From: Cedecea colo
GTDB lineage: Bacteria > Pseudomonadota > Gammaproteobacteria > Enterobacterales > Enterobacteriaceae
Direction: 5' to 3'
Length of the DNA stretch: 64,000 nt
Assembly (NCBI RefSeq): GCF_011808225.1
Contig: NZ_SOYS01000008.1
Span: forward strand, 124,001-188,000
The notes under the pieces are model-generated. The model saw nothing but the letters and a program-made list of their open reading frames with translations. It made no database searches and was not told where the DNA came from. The position numbers and the translations under genes are program-made. This document shows, one piece after another, positions 42,306 to 56,339 of the stretch; positions within the stretch are counted from its first letter, which is position 1; every line of letters starts with the position of its first letter.

Positions 42306-43925
42306 ATGGCATTAGCGAATCGCTTTCATTTACCGCTGGAAAAAACGCTTCGCGTTATTCATTTATGCTTTATTTTTGTTTTTCTGCTGACCACTTTTCT
42401 GTTCTGGCAGCAGGGGAAATTATTTAATCAGGGTTATCGCACCAGCCAGTTAAGCCACCTTGAAAGCGTCGTGGCTCGCCTGGAAAGCAGAGCAAAATAT
42501 ACAATGGATAGCCTGCGCTATCTGCAGCGTATTTTTATCGACGCGATGGACGACCCGCTTTTTCCCGGCAGCGTAAGGGCGTTTTCGGAGATTATCGATC
42601 AACAAGGCTCTGCGCCTTTATGGGGCAGTGAACTGCCTTTGCCTCTTAAAGCCGGATTTAGCCCCAATATAGCCTCGCCAGCCAAATATGAGCTGCACGC
42701 GCTGCGCAAAATCCAGGATTTTTTTCCGCTAGCCGGTGACGCAAAGAACCTGCCTGCGGATATCTACTATATTTCCCGTCAGGGGAAATATATTGCTTCT
42801 CTCTCACCTGAAATCAATTCGCTACTGGTTCGCAGTTACCATCCACGCAGCAAAGAGGGCATTTTTATTCTGGCTTCGCCTTTGCTGAACCCGCAGCGCC
42901 AGCCGTTCTGGACTCGCCAGAATATCGCCCGCGCTCAGCATACGTTGATAAATAGCGCGGTGCCGATAGATTTTCACGGAGAGTGGATTGGGCTATTGGG
43001 AATAGCCATCACCGGCGAGAACATAACAACGCTGCTTAACGACTCCCTGTCGGGCCAGACGCAAAGCGCCTACCAGCTTTTTGATGGCCGGTTGCATCCG
43101 TTAACGGCCGCAGCGGGTGAATTAAATCACGTCAAGCTTACGGCGGCCCAGTTGGCGTTGATTAGCAAAAAGCTTGCAGCTTCAGCGCAAGGCACGCTGC
43201 GTTTCTGGCACGTTTATGTCACGTTTGGCATGATCCCGGGTACACAAAGCGTATTGATCTCTACCCAGACTTTGCGCCAGGGCCTGCATGAGGATTTTGG
43301 CCACTTCAGCGCCTTGCTGGTGATGATGTGGGTAATCTTCGTGCTTTTACTTTGGGCTTCACACCGGATGATCTGTCGTCTGGTGCGTAATATGGGGACG
43401 CTACAGCGTGAAATGCACTGGCATGCTTATCACGATCCGCTTACCAGCGCCCGGAACCGTCGTGGTTTTTTTGAAAAAACGGCCCAGCTCAGCCCGCGCT
43501 ACAAAGACTACACGCTGATACAAATCGACCTCGACCGCTTTAAAAAAGTCAACGATAGCTTCGGGCACCAGGCAGGCGACAGCGTGCTGGTTCACGCCAC
43601 GCAATATATTCAGCAGGCGATTCGCAGCAAAGATGTGCTGGGCCGTCTGGGTGGCGAAGAGTTTTGCGTTTATTTACCGGATACGCACCTTGAAGCTGGC
43701 ATTGCCGTTGCTGTCCGCATTAAAAAGCAGCTTGAGTTCTCGCCGCTGGCCTTAAGCAATGGCAGCGTATTAACTATTACCGCATCCCTCGGGGTGGCAG
43801 CGCACAGCGAACATCCACATTACTCGCTGGAACAAATCCAGTCGTTAGCTGACGAGAGGCTGTATCGGGCGAAGTTGCGCGGGCGAAACCAGGTTTGCGC
43901 GGACGGCGAAGAAACGCAGGCATAA
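42306..43925 (+). CDS. Membrane diguanylate cyclase (GGEEF)
   Basis: This 539-residue protein has a first membrane helix at about residues 17-37, a periplasmic sensor domain of about 300 residues, a second helix (LLVMMWVIFVLLLWASH, near residue 345) and a GGDEF domain starting HAYHDPLTSARNRRGFF. The active site reads LGGEEF and an intact inhibitory I-site (RSKD) lies five residues before it, so it should make c-di-GMP with product inhibition. It is probably cotranscribed with the phosphodiesterase upstream. No E. coli gene name is assigned. Confidence 0.9.
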   Translation: MALANRFHLPLEKTLRVIHLCFIFVFLLTTFLFWQQGKLFNQGYRTSQLSHLESVVARLESRAKYTMDSLRYLQRIFIDAMDDPLFPGSVRAFSEIIDQQGSAPLWGSELPLPLKAGFSPNIASPAKYELHALRKIQDFFPLAGDAKNLPADIYYISRQGKYIASLSPEINSLLVRSYHPRSKEGIFILASPLLNPQRQPFWTRQNIARAQHTLINSAVPIDFHGEWIGLLGIAITGENITTLLNDSLSGQTQSAYQLFDGRLHPLTAAAGELNHVKLTAAQLALISKKLAASAQGTLRFWHVYVTFGMIPGTQSVLISTQTLRQGLHEDFGHFSALLVMMWVIFVLLLWASHRMICRLVRNMGTLQREMHWHAYHDPLTSARNRRGFFEKTAQLSPRYKDYTLIQIDLDRFKKVNDSFGHQAGDSVLVHATQYIQQAIRSKDVLGRLGGEEFCVYLPDTHLEAGIAVAVRIKKQLEFSPLALSNGSVLTITASLGVAAHSEHPHYSLEQIQSLADERLYRAKLRGRNQVCADGEETQA

Positions 43926-43955
43926 AAAAACCGGCGCATACAGGCGCCGGTTTTT
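43926..43955. terminator. Bidirectional terminator between the cyclase gene and nupC
   Basis: AAAAACCGGCGC and GCGCCGGTTTTT pair around ATACAG, with A and T tracts on both sides, between convergent genes. Confidence 0.9.
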
Positions 43956-43971
43956 CCCTGAAGAGTAACTT

Positions 43972-45159
43972 TTACAGGAACAGCGCTGCGATAGACGCAG
44001 ACAGGATGCTCACAAGCGTAGAGCCGTAAACCAGTTTCAGGCCGAAGCGAGAAACCACGTTACCCTGTTCTTCATTCAGGCCCTTAATCGCCCCGGCAAT
44101 AATCCCGATAGAAGAGAAGTTAGCAAAGGACACCAGGAACACGGAAAGGATGCCTTCAGCACGCGGAGACATGCTGTGCGCAAGCTTCTGCAGATCCATC
44201 ATCGCCACGAACTCGTTAGATACCAGCTTGGTTGCCATAATACTGCCAACCTGCAGCGCTTCGTGAGCGGGCACGCCCATCACCCATGCTATCGGATAGA
44301 AGATATAGCCCAGAATGCCCTGGAAGGAGATACCGAACACCGCCGCGAACAGGGCGTTCAGTGCAGAAATCAAGGCAATGAAACCAATCAGCATCGCTGC
44401 GACGATAATCGCAACTTTAAAGCCTGCCAGAATGTATTCACCCAGCATTTCGAAGAAGCTCTGACCTTCGTGCAAATTAGACATTTGCAGATTTTCTTCG
44501 CTTTCATCAACGCGATACGGGTTAATCAGCGACAGCACGATAAAGGTGCTGAACATGTTCAGTACCAGCGCCGCCACAACATATTTCGGATCGAGCATGG
44601 TCATGTAAGCACCGACAATCGACATGGACACGGTAGACATAGCCGTTGCAGCCATGGTGTACATGCGGTTGCGCGACATCTTGCCGAGAATATCTTTATA
44701 GGCGATAAAGTTTTCTGACTGTCCCAGAATCAGCGAGCTTACGGCGTTAAAGGATTCCAGCTTGCCCATACCGTTCACTTTCGACAGCAGGGTACCGATA
44801 AAGCGGATGACGATCGGCAGCACGCGGATGTGCTGCAAAATGCCAATCAGAGCAGAGATAAAGACAATAGGGCAGAGAACTTTCAGGAAGAAGAAGGCGA
44901 GTCCTTCGTCATTCATCTTACCGAATACAAAGTTTGTCCCTTCATTAGCGAATGCCAGCAGCTTTTCGAACATTTCTGAGAAACCGCGCACGAAGCCGAG
45001 GCCAATCTCAGAGTTCAGGAAGAACCATGCAAGCAACATCTCAATTATCAATAATTGAATAACAAAGCGAATACGGATTTGCTTGCGGTTAGGACTCACC
45101 AGCAAAGCAAGCAGCGCAACCACTGCAAGCGCTAAAACAAAGTGCAGAACGCGGGACAT
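43972..45159 (-). CDS. nupC: Nucleoside permease NupC
   Basis: This 395-residue proton-coupled concentrative nucleoside transporter (CNT family) has about ten helices. The family segments [25 protein letters not shown] and [21 protein letters not shown] are present. It is divergent from mntH, as in E. coli, and has a GGAGCAA site before the ATG at 45159. Confidence 0.96.
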   Translation of the reverse strand: MSRVLHFVLALAVVALLALLVSPNRKQIRIRFVIQLLIIEMLLAWFFLNSEIGLGFVRGFSEMFEKLLAFANEGTNFVFGKMNDEGLAFFFLKVLCPIVFISALIGILQHIRVLPIVIRFIGTLLSKVNGMGKLESFNAVSSLILGQSENFIAYKDILGKMSRNRMYTMAATAMSTVSMSIVGAYMTMLDPKYVVAALVLNMFSTFIVLSLINPYRVDESEENLQMSNLHEGQSFFEMLGEYILAGFKVAIIVAAMLIGFIALISALNALFAAVFGISFQGILGYIFYPIAWVMGVPAHEALQVGSIMATKLVSNEFVAMMDLQKLAHSMSPRAEGILSVFLVSFANFSSIGIIAGAIKGLNEEQGNVVSRFGLKLVYGSTLVSILSASIAALFL

Positions 45160-45452
45160 ATTTGCTCCAAATATGAGGCAGGTTTAATTTCGTTGCACAT
45201 TCTATGAAACAAGCAATAAGAAAACGAGAGCAATCGCACACTATTGTGATGACATGTGACGGATAGCAAAATTAGTGATCAACCATACAATTCTGCTATG
45301 TTAAGTAAAGAAGCTAAAAGTTGCGTCAGCGCACATAATTCATAACATCCAGGATTGCCGTTGCCCGTTTCGTTAACGAGCAGCCAGGCATTCGCCTTCC
45401 CGCTATTGTTTTCAGCTATCAGAGAAATCCAGATAAGTTTCATTAACGATCT
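45160..45452. promoter_or_regulatory. nupC-mntH divergent intergenic region (nupC side)
   Basis: About 290 bp without a gene. TGTGA-type half sites cluster around 45240-45265, suggestive of CRP/CytR control known for E. coli nupC, but no full palindrome could be fixed by eye. Confidence 0.35.
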
Positions 45453-45472
45453 TGATAATCATTCTCATTTTG
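45453..45472 (+). promoter_or_regulatory. Fur box upstream of mntH
   Basis: GATAATCATTCTCATTT closely follows the Fur consensus of GATAAT/ATTATC hexamers. E. coli mntH is repressed by Fur with iron, so this fits. Confidence 0.75.
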
Positions 45473-45480
45473 CTAACATG

Positions 45481-45502
45481 AAACATAGCAAAGGCTATAC
45501 TT
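45481..45502 (+). promoter_or_regulatory. MntR operator upstream of mntH
   Basis: AACATAGC and GCTATACTT flank AAAG, matching the MntR palindrome (AACATAGC-N4-GCTATGTT) but for one base in the right arm. MntR with manganese represses mntH. It lies 13 bp before the start codon. Confidence 0.8.
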
Positions 45503-45514
45503 CAGAGGCAGACG

Positions 45515-46753
45515 ATGACAAACAGTCGTGTTGATAATCGCAGTGGACGAACGGCACGAAAGTTGCGGCTGGCGCTAATGGGGCCGGCGTTTATCGCCGC
45601 CATTGGCTACATCGATCCGGGCAACTTCGCCACCAATATCCAGGCCGGAGCCAGTTTCGGCTATAAGCTGCTGTGGGTGGTCGTCTGGGCGAACCTGATG
45701 GCGATGTTGATTCAGATACTCTCCGCAAAACTGGGTATCGCCACGGGCAAAAATCTTGCCGAACATATTCGCGACCGCTATTCACGCCCGGTCGTCTGGC
45801 TGTACTGGATACAGGCGGAAATCATCGCGATGGCGACGGATCTCGCCGAGTTTATCGGTGCGGCTATCGGTTTTAAGCTGATCCTGGGAGTTTCTCTGCT
45901 ACAGGGAGCGGTGCTCACGGGTATCGCCACCTTCCTGATTCTCATGCTGCAACGCCGCGGTCAAAAACCGCTTGAGAAAGCGATCGGCGGGCTTTTACTG
46001 TTCGTGGCCGCAGCCTATATCGTTGAACTATTTTTCTCGCAGCCCGATTTTGTTGAGTTAGGGAAAGGGATGCTGATCCCGGCTCTGCCAACCAGCGAAG
46101 CCGTTTTTCTCGCCGCTGGGGTGCTCGGCGCGACCATTATGCCGCATGTCATCTATTTGCATTCATCGCTGACCCAGAATATGCACGACGGCAACCGCGC
46201 GGAGCGTTATTCCGCCACAAAATGGGATGTGTCCATTGCCATGACCATTGCAGGGTTTGTCAACCTGGCGATGATGGCGACCGCCGCCGCGGCGTTCCAT
46301 TTCTCAGGAAACACCGGCGTTGCCGATCTGGACCAGGCATATCTAACCCTTGAGCCTTTGCTTAGCCATGCGGCGGCCACGATATTCGGGCTGAGCCTGG
46401 TCGCGGCCGGTCTTTCATCCACCGTTGTCGGCACGCTGGCCGGACAGGTGGTGATGCAGGGTTTCGTGCGCTTCTACATTCCGCTCTGGGTGCGCCGCTC
46501 AATCACCATGGCCCCCTCTTTTATTGTGATCCTGATGGGGCTCGACCCAACCCGCATTCTGGTAATGAGTCAGGTATTGCTCAGCTTTGGTATTGCGCTG
46601 GCGCTGGTGCCGCTGCTGATTTTCACCAGCGATAAAAAACTTATGGGCGAGCTGGTGAATACCAGACTGGTCAGGCAGCTTGGCTGGGCGATTGTGGCGC
46701 TGGTGGTGGGGCTGAATCTGTGGCTGATCTTTGGCACGGTAGCGGGACTGTAA
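45515..46753 (+). CDS. mntH: Manganese/divalent metal NRAMP transporter MntH
   Basis: This 412-residue proton-coupled Mn(II) importer has eleven helices. The metal-binding motifs are intact: DPGN in helix 1 ([11 protein letters not shown]) and MPH in helix 6 ([13 protein letters not shown]). The length equals E. coli MntH. It is a useful contrast with the NRAMP-like gene at 62271, which lacks both motifs. Confidence 0.97.
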   Translation: MTNSRVDNRSGRTARKLRLALMGPAFIAAIGYIDPGNFATNIQAGASFGYKLLWVVVWANLMAMLIQILSAKLGIATGKNLAEHIRDRYSRPVVWLYWIQAEIIAMATDLAEFIGAAIGFKLILGVSLLQGAVLTGIATFLILMLQRRGQKPLEKAIGGLLLFVAAAYIVELFFSQPDFVELGKGMLIPALPTSEAVFLAAGVLGATIMPHVIYLHSSLTQNMHDGNRAERYSATKWDVSIAMTIAGFVNLAMMATAAAAFHFSGNTGVADLDQAYLTLEPLLSHAAATIFGLSLVAAGLSSTVVGTLAGQVVMQGFVRFYIPLWVRRSITMAPSFIVILMGLDPTRILVMSQVLLSFGIALALVPLLIFTSDKKLMGELVNTRLVRQLGWAIVALVVGLNLWLIFGTVAGL

Positions 46754-46779
46754 AAAAACCTCTCCCGGGCGGGAGAGGT
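46752..46779 (-). terminator. ypeC terminator
   Basis: ACCTCTCCC and GGGAGAGGT pair around GGGC; read on the minus strand the stem is followed by seven Ts. It lies between the convergent mntH and ypeC. Confidence 0.85.
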
Positions 46780-46790
46780 CAGAAATTTGC

Positions 46791-47099
46791 TTAGTGGTGA
46801 TGTCGGTGACCACGGCCGCGATGGTCGTCGCGATCGTTCCAGCCTTCGCGATAGCCCTTTTCGTAGCTGCTGCGTCCGCGGTCCCAGCCACGATGACGGT
46901 GCCAGCCGCGGTCACGCCATTCATAATTCCGATGCCAGTAGCCACGGTCGCGCCAGCCGCGCCCGTCCCAGTAGTTACCGCGATAATCCCGATCGCCAAT
47001 ACTTAGCTTTACCGACGGTAACAGGGTGATTTCGCCCGCATTCGCGACCAGCGGGACAGACGCCAGTAATGCAATCGCAAGAATCAGTGACCTGAACAT
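46791..47099 (-). CDS. ypeC: Exported Arg/His/Trp-rich protein YpeC
   Basis: This 102-residue protein has a signal peptide ([21 protein letters not shown]) and mature [25 protein letters not shown]. The rest is dominated by Arg, His, Trp, Tyr, Asp and Gly ([16 protein letters not shown]) and ends in HRHHH. This matches E. coli YpeC (DUF2502). The His-rich end suggests metal binding, which is inference. Confidence 0.92.
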   Translation of the reverse strand: MFRSLILAIALLASVPLVANAGEITLLPSVKLSIGDRDYRGNYWDGRGWRDRGYWHRNYEWRDRGWHRHRGWDRGRSSYEKGYREGWNDRDDHRGRGHRHHH

Positions 47100-47251
47100 A
47101 CTCTCTCCTTAACCCACGGTAGCCGCATGGCGGCCTGTTAACGCAATATTAAGCGTTGGTAAGCAAGTGTTTCATTGGCATAACTCTTAAACCGTTGGCG
47201 AGAGCACGTTTTGCCAAATTAGCCGCTAATAACCATGTTCGGGTTAAGCGG

Positions 47252-48241
47252 TTACGCTAAAACGGCCTCTATCTCCGCCTGTTCAGCAGCGCTGAAGCGA
47301 CGGTTTGCCAGCATGCCCACCGCATCGTCTATCTGGCTGATTTTGCTTGCGCCAATGAGCACTGAAGTGATCTTGTCGTCGCGAAGTACCCAGGCCAGCG
47401 CCATCTGCGACAGCTTCTGCCCACGGCGTTCGGCAATTGCGTTAAGCTTGCGCACCTTCATCAGCTTCTCTTCGGTCAACTGATCGGGATTGAGGAAACG
47501 GCTACCGCTTGCCGCGCGGGAATCCGCAGGAATACCGTTGAGATAACGGTCGGTAAGCTGCCCGCCCGCCAGCGGAGAGAAGGCGATGCTGCCCACGCCT
47601 TTCTCCTGCAAGACGTCCAGCAGACCGTTTTCAGGCCCGCGTTCAAACAGGGAATATTTCGGCTGATGAATCAGGCAAGGGGTGCCGAGATCGTTGAGCA
47701 TATCAATCGCCTGGCGTGCAAGATCCGCAGGGTAGTTGGACAACCCCACATACAGCGCCTTGCCCTGACGGACCAGATTATCCAGCGTCCGCATTGTCTC
47801 TTCCAGCGGCGTTTCAGGGTCCGGGCGGTGATGATAGAAGATATCAACGTATTCCAGACCCATGCGTTTCAGGCTCTGATCGAGGCTGGCTATCAGGTAT
47901 TTGCGTGAGCCCCAGTCGCCGTAGGGACCGTCCCACATCGTATAGCCCGCTTTAGTCGAGATAATCAATTCATCGCGGTATGGCAAAAAATCTTCACGCA
48001 GAATTCGTCCAAAGTTTTCTTCCGCTGAACCCGGAGGCGGGCCGTAGTTGTTCGCCAAATCCAGGTGGGTAATACCCACGTCAAACGCGCGACGCAACAG
48101 CTGGCGGCTGTTGTCGATAAGCGTGGTATCGCCAAAGTTATGCCATAGCCCAAGCGAAATAGCGGGAAGCTTCAGCCCGCTGCGACCGCAACGACGATAT
48201 TCCATTGATTCATAACGGGAAGAATGTGCCTGGTAGACCAT
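47252..48241 (-). CDS. Aldo-keto reductase (YghZ/GpeA-like)
   Basis: This 329-residue NADPH-dependent aldo-keto reductase is close to YghZ, which reduces L-glyceraldehyde-3-P and methylglyoxal. The catalytic Asp-Tyr pair is in LDLANNYGPPPGSAEENFG and the YVDIFYHHRPDPETP segment carries the conserved histidine. AYxGLSNY and the cofactor loop VLIGASKISQIDDAV are also present. The ATG at 48241 follows AAGGATAAC. It is divergent from ipdC. Confidence 0.88.
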   Translation of the reverse strand: MVYQAHSSRYESMEYRRCGRSGLKLPAISLGLWHNFGDTTLIDNSRQLLRRAFDVGITHLDLANNYGPPPGSAEENFGRILREDFLPYRDELIISTKAGYTMWDGPYGDWGSRKYLIASLDQSLKRMGLEYVDIFYHHRPDPETPLEETMRTLDNLVRQGKALYVGLSNYPADLARQAIDMLNDLGTPCLIHQPKYSLFERGPENGLLDVLQEKGVGSIAFSPLAGGQLTDRYLNGIPADSRAASGSRFLNPDQLTEEKLMKVRKLNAIAERRGQKLSQMALAWVLRDDKITSVLIGASKISQIDDAVGMLANRRFSAAEQAEIEAVLA

Positions 48242-48273
48242 TTTGTTATCCTTGTCGGTGAATTCTCGCTTCA

Positions 48274-48289
48274 GTGTATACGTTTACAC
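48274..48289. promoter_or_regulatory. LacI-family-like operator between the aldo-keto reductase and ipdC
   Basis: A 16-bp palindrome GTGTATACGTTTACAC with a central CG and one mismatched pair has the form of LacI/GalR-family operators. It lies 33 bp from the reductase start and about 130 bp from the ipdC start. The cognate regulator is not in the window. Confidence 0.55.
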
Positions 48290-48303
48290 CGCGCGATCGT
48301 TAG

Positions 48304-51308
<3,005 letters not shown>

Positions 51309-51531
51309 GAGAGTTCCTTAATCTGAATAGTTAACCGCACGATTAGCCCACTTTTTACAGCCTGCCAGAGAAGCGACGAATCCGCACGGCAAAAGACGCT
51401 GAAACGGTCAAGCCATTCTGTGACGCAGGTCTATAATTCCGGGGCATTTATCAGAGGGGCGTTGTTGTTTCGGCGGGCTTTTTTTACAGTGTCGCCAGAA
51501 CTTATTCTGACTTTAGCGGAGCAGTTGAAGA

Positions 51532-52497
51532 ATGACAAAATATGCTTTGGTGGGAGATGTTGGCGGCACCAACGCGCGTCTGGCACTGTGTAACGTTGAA
51601 AATGGCGATATCAGCCGGGCAAAAACCTATTCCGGCCTCGATTTTCCGAGCCTGGAAGCGGTGGTGACGCATTACCTCAAAGAGCACAACGCAGCGGTGA
51701 CGGATGGCTGTATCGCTATCGCCTGCCCGATAACCGGCGACTGGGTGGCGATGACCAACCATACCTGGCAATTCTCCATCGCCGAAATGAAAAAGAATCT
51801 CGGCTTCGAACACCTGGAAATTATTAACGACTTTACCGCGGTTTCCATGGCCATTCCGATGATCAAAAGCGAACATCTGATCAAATTCGGCGGCGGCGAA
51901 CCGGTGGCAGGTAAACCGGTAGCCGTTTATGGCGCGGGTACGGGCCTTGGCGTTGCGCACCTTGTTCACGTAGACAGACGTTGGGTAAGCCTGCCGGGCG
52001 AGGGCGGTCACGTTGATTTTGCACCCAACAGCGAAGAAGAGGGCATTATCCTCGAAGAGCTGCGCGGTGAAATTGGTCACGTTTCGGCAGAGCGCGTGCT
52101 GTCAGGCCCGGGACTGGTCAACCTGTACCGCGCGATTGTGAAATCAGACGGCCGTGAGCCGGAACGCTACGAACCAAAAGACATTACCGAACATGCGCTG
52201 GCAGACAGCTGCATCGACTGTAAGCGCGCGCTTTCGCTGTTTTGCGTGATAATGGGGCGCTTCGGCGGCAACCTGGCGTTAACGCTTGGCTGCTTTGGCG
52301 GCATCTATATCGCAGGCGGTATCGTGCCGCGCTTCCTGGAATTCTTTAAGTCTTCCGGTTTTCGTGGCGGCTTTGAAGACAAAGGGCGTTTTAAAGATTA
52401 CGTTAAAGACATTCCGGTTTACCTGATCGTTCACGAGCAGCCGGGCCTGCTGGGCGCGGGCGCGCATCTGCGTCAGATGCTGGGACAAATTTTATAA
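51532..52497 (+). CDS. glk: Glucokinase
   Basis: Glk phosphorylates cytosolic glucose with ATP. The 321-residue ROK-related enzyme has the phosphate motif [12 protein letters not shown], the substrate-binding [13 protein letters not shown], the [11 protein letters not shown] loop and the [15 protein letters not shown] segment with the catalytic region. It is divergent from yfeO, as in E. coli. Confidence 0.97.
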   Translation: MTKYALVGDVGGTNARLALCNVENGDISRAKTYSGLDFPSLEAVVTHYLKEHNAAVTDGCIAIACPITGDWVAMTNHTWQFSIAEMKKNLGFEHLEIINDFTAVSMAIPMIKSEHLIKFGGGEPVAGKPVAVYGAGTGLGVAHLVHVDRRWVSLPGEGGHVDFAPNSEEEGIILEELRGEIGHVSAERVLSGPGLVNLYRAIVKSDGREPERYEPKDITEHALADSCIDCKRALSLFCVIMGRFGGNLALTLGCFGGIYIAGGIVPRFLEFFKSSGFRGGFEDKGRFKDYVKDIPVYLIVHEQPGLLGAGAHLRQMLGQIL

Positions 52498-52503
52498 TCT
52501 TTT

Positions 52504-52530
52504 CGGGCGCGTATTTATGCGCCCGTTCTT
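52504..52530 (+). terminator. glk terminator
   Basis: CGGGCGC and GCGCCCG pair around GTATTTAT, followed by TTCTTGCTTTT. Confidence 0.75.
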
Positions 52531-52536
52531 GCTTTT

Positions 52537-53268
52537 CTACAGCCGCATCAACTGGCGAAATTCTTTTACTTTGCTGCGGCTTACCGGTACCTGAAAATCC
52601 AGATCCCGCAGGCGCAGAATGTAGGTGTTGTTAAACCACGGCTCGATCTCGCGGATCTTACTCAGGTTCACGCAGTAAGAACGGTGGCAACGGAAAAAAT
52701 GGCTTTCCGGCAGGCGGCTGCAAAACTCCGTAATATTCATCGGCATCACATAAGCTTCGCGCCGCGTATACACGAAGGTCATTTTTTCGTGCGCTTCGGC
52801 GTAATAGATATCGTTGATATCCGTCACGATGATGCGCTCATCCTTCACCAGATTAATGGTGACGTTTTCGCGGCTGTTCTGGCCCGTTGCGTGGGGCGCG
52901 GTTTGCTGCTGCCAGGCGGTTTCCAGCTTTTGCAGCATGCCGATAATGCGCGATTCCTGGTAAGGTTTCAGAATATAGTCGAAGGCTTCCAGCTCAAAGG
53001 CCTCAACCGCGTGCTCTTTCCAGGCGGTGATAAACACGATAAACGGCTTATGGGCAAATTTGCTGATGTTCTGCGCCAGCAGCACGCCATCAAGGGAAGG
53101 GATATTGATATCTAAAAAAATGGCGTCCACTTCGTGATGCTGAAGGTATTTCAGCACGTCCAGGCCGTCGTCAAACGTGGCGACGATCTCCATCTGCGAA
53201 TGCGCTTTAATTAGCCAGTTAAGCTCCTGCTGGGCCAGCACTTCGTCTTCTACAACGATGACTTTCAT
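52537..53268 (-). CDS. ypdB: LytTR response regulator YpdB
   Basis: This 243-residue response regulator has a receiver domain with the phospho-aspartate in [17 protein letters not shown] (near residue 53) and a C-terminal LytTR DNA-binding domain ([24 protein letters not shown]). In E. coli YpdAB responds to extracellular pyruvate and activates yhjX. Its ATG overlaps the ypdA stop (ATGA). Confidence 0.96.
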   Translation of the reverse strand: MKVIVVEDEVLAQQELNWLIKAHSQMEIVATFDDGLDVLKYLQHHEVDAIFLDINIPSLDGVLLAQNISKFAHKPFIVFITAWKEHAVEAFELEAFDYILKPYQESRIIGMLQKLETAWQQQTAPHATGQNSRENVTINLVKDERIIVTDINDIYYAEAHEKMTFVYTRREAYVMPMNITEFCSRLPESHFFRCHRSYCVNLSKIREIEPWFNNTYILRLRDLDFQVPVSRSKVKEFRQLMRL

Positions 53269-54974
53269 GCTTTTTCTCCTTCCAGCGGCAGCAGGCCTGA
53301 GGGCACAGCGTTCACCGCGTGAGGCACGTAAAACGCAATCTCGGTGCCCGGCTCCAGGCGGCGAATATGTAAACCTTCTCCGTAGAGCAATTTCACCCGG
53401 TGATGCACGTTTAGCAGACCAATTTTATTGCCCGGCATCTCGTTGGCGTTCACGCGCTCAACTACCTGCGGATCGATGCCATTTCCCGTGTCTCTTACCG
53501 CGATGCGTATTCGGTTACCGCTCTCTTCCACGCTGATGGTAACCACGCCTTTGCCCTTGCAGGGCTGGATGCCGTGCACAATCGCGTTTTCTACCAGCGG
53601 CTGGATAAGCAGGCTTGGGATCAGGCAGTTCACATCTTCATCAATGTGATAAATCACCGTCAGCTTATCGCCAAAGCGCGCCTGCTCGATGGCGATATAA
53701 TCCTTAATTTGATAAAGCTCTTTTTTAATGTCGATCTGCTCGTCGTCATTTAGCTCAATGTTGTAGCGCAGGTAGCGCGATAAGTTGAAGATTAGCTGTC
53801 GGGCGGTGTCCGGATTCAGGCGAATCGACGATGAAATGGCGTTCAGCGCGTTAAACAAAAAGTGAGGGTTAATTTTGCTTTGCAGCGCCCGCAGCTCGGC
53901 CTTGTTCGCCATTTCGCGGAGCTGCTCGGCGCGTGAAACTTCAAGCTGCGTTGAGATAATCTGCGACAGCCCGACCGCCATCTCCTGAAGCGTGGACGTA
54001 ATCTGGTGCGCGTGACGATAGTAGATTTTCAGCGTGCCGGTCACCACGCCTTTTTCCCACAGCGGAATGATGATTAGCGAGTGAATTTCCGGCGTGCGGT
54101 ACGCCTCATCATCGTTGCGAATAATAATTTTGCCGTCGCGCAGCGCCTGCTGGGTGCGTGGGCTAATACCGACGTCGTTTTGTTTATAGTTTTTTTCACC
54201 GACGCCAACGTAGGCCAGCACTTTGTCGATATTGGTAATGGCGACCGCATCGGCGTTGATATCCTGGCGAATAATGTCGCAAACCTGACGCAAAGACTCG
54301 CTGTTTATCTTACGAAACAGGGGCAGGGTTTTGTTGGCGATATCCAGCGCAAGTTTTGCCTGGCGCGCAGCGCTTGCCTCTTTCTCGCCCTCAACGCTCT
54401 GTACCAGCAGCACGATAAAACCAATAGAGACCGTACCGAGGATCATCGGAATACCGATTTTCGACACGATATCCCAACCCAGGGCAACGGACGGCGCCCA
54501 CAGCACCACCAGAATCATGGTCATGGTTTCGCACAGCATGCCGCCCATAATGCCCACGCGCCAGTGCTGCTTTTTAGGGGTTTTGCGGTTGATCCAGCCG
54601 GAGATAAAACCGGCGGCAATGCTGGTAATAAAACACGGGATAGCGGTGATGCCGCCTGTATCAATCAGGTAACGGTGCGTCCCGGCAATCAGGCCGGTAA
54701 TAATGCCTACCCATGGCCCAAATAAAATACCGCCGGACATCACCGCGATAATGCGCACGTTCACCAGCGAGCCTTCAACGTGCACGCCAGACCAGGTGCT
54801 GAAAAGGGCAAACATAGAAAAAATGGCGGTAACGGCCAGCAGCTCTTTGGGCGTATGGGCGTTTTTGTGCAGCAGCTCGCGGAACAGACGGATGCGGATC
54901 AGGAAGAAAAGACAAATAAGCATCAACGCCGCCCGGTCAAAAACCGCCAGCAGCATAGTAAAGATTTCGTGCAC
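53265..54974 (-). CDS. ypdA: LytS-type sensor histidine kinase YpdA
   Basis: This 569-residue kinase has an N-terminal 5TM-LYT sensor (about residues 10-190, [26 protein letters not shown]), a GAF-like domain, the His_kinase segment with the phospho-histidine in [19 protein letters not shown], and an ATPase domain ([24 protein letters not shown]). The start is GTG at 54974 ([12 protein letters not shown]), as in the E. coli homolog. It forms an operon with ypdB. Confidence 0.96.
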   Translation of the reverse strand: MHEIFTMLLAVFDRAALMLICLFFLIRIRLFRELLHKNAHTPKELLAVTAIFSMFALFSTWSGVHVEGSLVNVRIIAVMSGGILFGPWVGIITGLIAGTHRYLIDTGGITAIPCFITSIAAGFISGWINRKTPKKQHWRVGIMGGMLCETMTMILVVLWAPSVALGWDIVSKIGIPMILGTVSIGFIVLLVQSVEGEKEASAARQAKLALDIANKTLPLFRKINSESLRQVCDIIRQDINADAVAITNIDKVLAYVGVGEKNYKQNDVGISPRTQQALRDGKIIIRNDDEAYRTPEIHSLIIIPLWEKGVVTGTLKIYYRHAHQITSTLQEMAVGLSQIISTQLEVSRAEQLREMANKAELRALQSKINPHFLFNALNAISSSIRLNPDTARQLIFNLSRYLRYNIELNDDEQIDIKKELYQIKDYIAIEQARFGDKLTVIYHIDEDVNCLIPSLLIQPLVENAIVHGIQPCKGKGVVTISVEESGNRIRIAVRDTGNGIDPQVVERVNANEMPGNKIGLLNVHHRVKLLYGEGLHIRRLEPGTEIAFYVPHAVNAVPSGLLPLEGEKA

Positions 54975-55097
54975 GGGTTACTCGCATGCCTGAAGGGAGA
55001 GGGATAATGATAAGGAAATTCTGACGGCGATGCTACAAGCGGACAGGACCAATCCCCTCTCCCTTGCGGGAAAGGGGTAAGAGGCGGGGAAAAGAAC

Positions 55098-56339
55098 CTA
55101 TTTCCCGCCCAGTTGCTCCAGCCCCGCGGCAGTCAGATCCGCAGGCGTGGCGCGCCCGGTGAAATCAACTTCAAAATCATCGGCCGCGAAGTCCGGCGGA
55201 GATTTACCTTCTACAAACGCCGGCCACTGACGTTCAAGGTAAGCGGCATTTTTCTCACACCATGGCGCGGCGGCGATATACATCACGTTGCTATCGAATT
55301 CACCACGATGCTCGTTCTCCACCGAGTGAATCACATCGCAGTGCCAGAAAACCGTGTCGCCCGCTTCCATATCGGGAATTGAGGAAATCCCGGTTAATAA
55401 AAGGGGATGCCATTGTTCGTTAATGGAAAGCGCGCGTCCAGGACTTGCCTCGCAGAGCGACGCTTCCGGCACATCATCCTGCAGCGCGCGCAGCAGAATA
55501 TAGGCCATGGCGTTAGCGATTGGCAGCAGGTTCAGCGTGCCGCCGTGCTTACGCTGCGGGCTGAGTGCCGTCCAGCCCTGGAAAGTACGGAACATGGAGC
55601 AAACCGCCGGAGAAGGAAATTCGCGCACTTCCGTGCGGCCTTCGGCAGCAAACGGATTATAGCTTTGCCAGTCGCCGGAAAAAACGTGGCGATAAACGTG
55701 GCGGAAATTCTCATCCAGCCAGCGCTCTACCGAGCCGCCATCCACGTGGGGAGAAAGCCCCAAAGACGTTGAACGAGGCGGGCGACGACGTGTACGGTCG
55801 GCGTAGCTTACTACGCGATCGGCATCAAAATGCTGTTTGCCGTTGCTTTGTGTTTCCCACAGATTATTGAGGAAAACCTGCACCGCTTTCATGCGTTCAT
55901 GCTGGCGCGCTTCAACCTGCGGCTTAGACCAGTAAATCCCGTAAATCTGCGGCTTACTGGCAGCAAGCGTGCCGAAATAATTATCTTCTGCGGCGTTCTT
56001 TAGCTTCTCAACGAAGTCATTCCGCTCGAGATAATCGCCGATCTCCTCGTTCCAGGCACGGGCCTGCGATTGCGGAAAAACGCCTTTCACGGTGCAGCAT
56101 CCGCGCTGGCGGATTAGCGCTTTTTGCTGCTCGCTGACGCGGCGGTGAATAATGTCGTCGGCGTGAATCTGCGGGACGGGGTTTTCGCCGCGCGCTTGTT
56201 CAGCGTGAATCTCTTCGATCTGGCGCTTCATATCTTCTTCAAGCGCTGCGAACACTTCTGCGTAATTGGGCAGCGCCTGGCGTAGGCGTTGTTTTATCTC
56301 GCGAATAGCTTGGGGTAAATCATCTATGTGCAGGTTCAT
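55098..56339 (-). CDS. DUF1479 protein, putative 2-oxoglutarate/Fe(II) dioxygenase-like
   Basis: This 413-residue DUF1479 protein is related to E. coli YbiU. A candidate iron site is HVD at residues 198-200 ([14 protein letters not shown]) with a distal histidine at 333 or 338 ([11 protein letters not shown]), the pattern of cupin-fold dioxygenases. The substrate is unknown. The start at 56339 ([12 protein letters not shown]) is chosen because GGAG lies 9 nt upstream; two further in-frame starts lie upstream. It is divergent from alaC, a neighbour not seen in K-12. Confidence 0.8.
   Translation of the reverse strand: MNLHIDDLPQAIREIKQRLRQALPNYAEVFAALEEDMKRQIEEIHAEQARGENPVPQIHADDIIHRRVSEQQKALIRQRGCCTVKGVFPQSQARAWNEEIGDYLERNDFVEKLKNAAEDNYFGTLAASKPQIYGIYWSKPQVEARQHERMKAVQVFLNNLWETQSNGKQHFDADRVVSYADRTRRRPPRSTSLGLSPHVDGGSVERWLDENFRHVYRHVFSGDWQSYNPFAAEGRTEVREFPSPAVCSMFRTFQGWTALSPQRKHGGTLNLLPIANAMAYILLRALQDDVPEASLCEASPGRALSINEQWHPLLLTGISSIPDMEAGDTVFWHCDVIHSVENEHRGEFDSNVMYIAAAPWCEKNAAYLERQWPAFVEGKSPPDFAADDFEVDFTGRATPADLTAAGLEQLGGK

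Noticed and set aside
48274-48289. TyrR box upstream of ipdC
   Set aside because: The half-site spacing is too short for TGTAAA-N6-TTTACA; the palindrome fits a LacI-type operator better.
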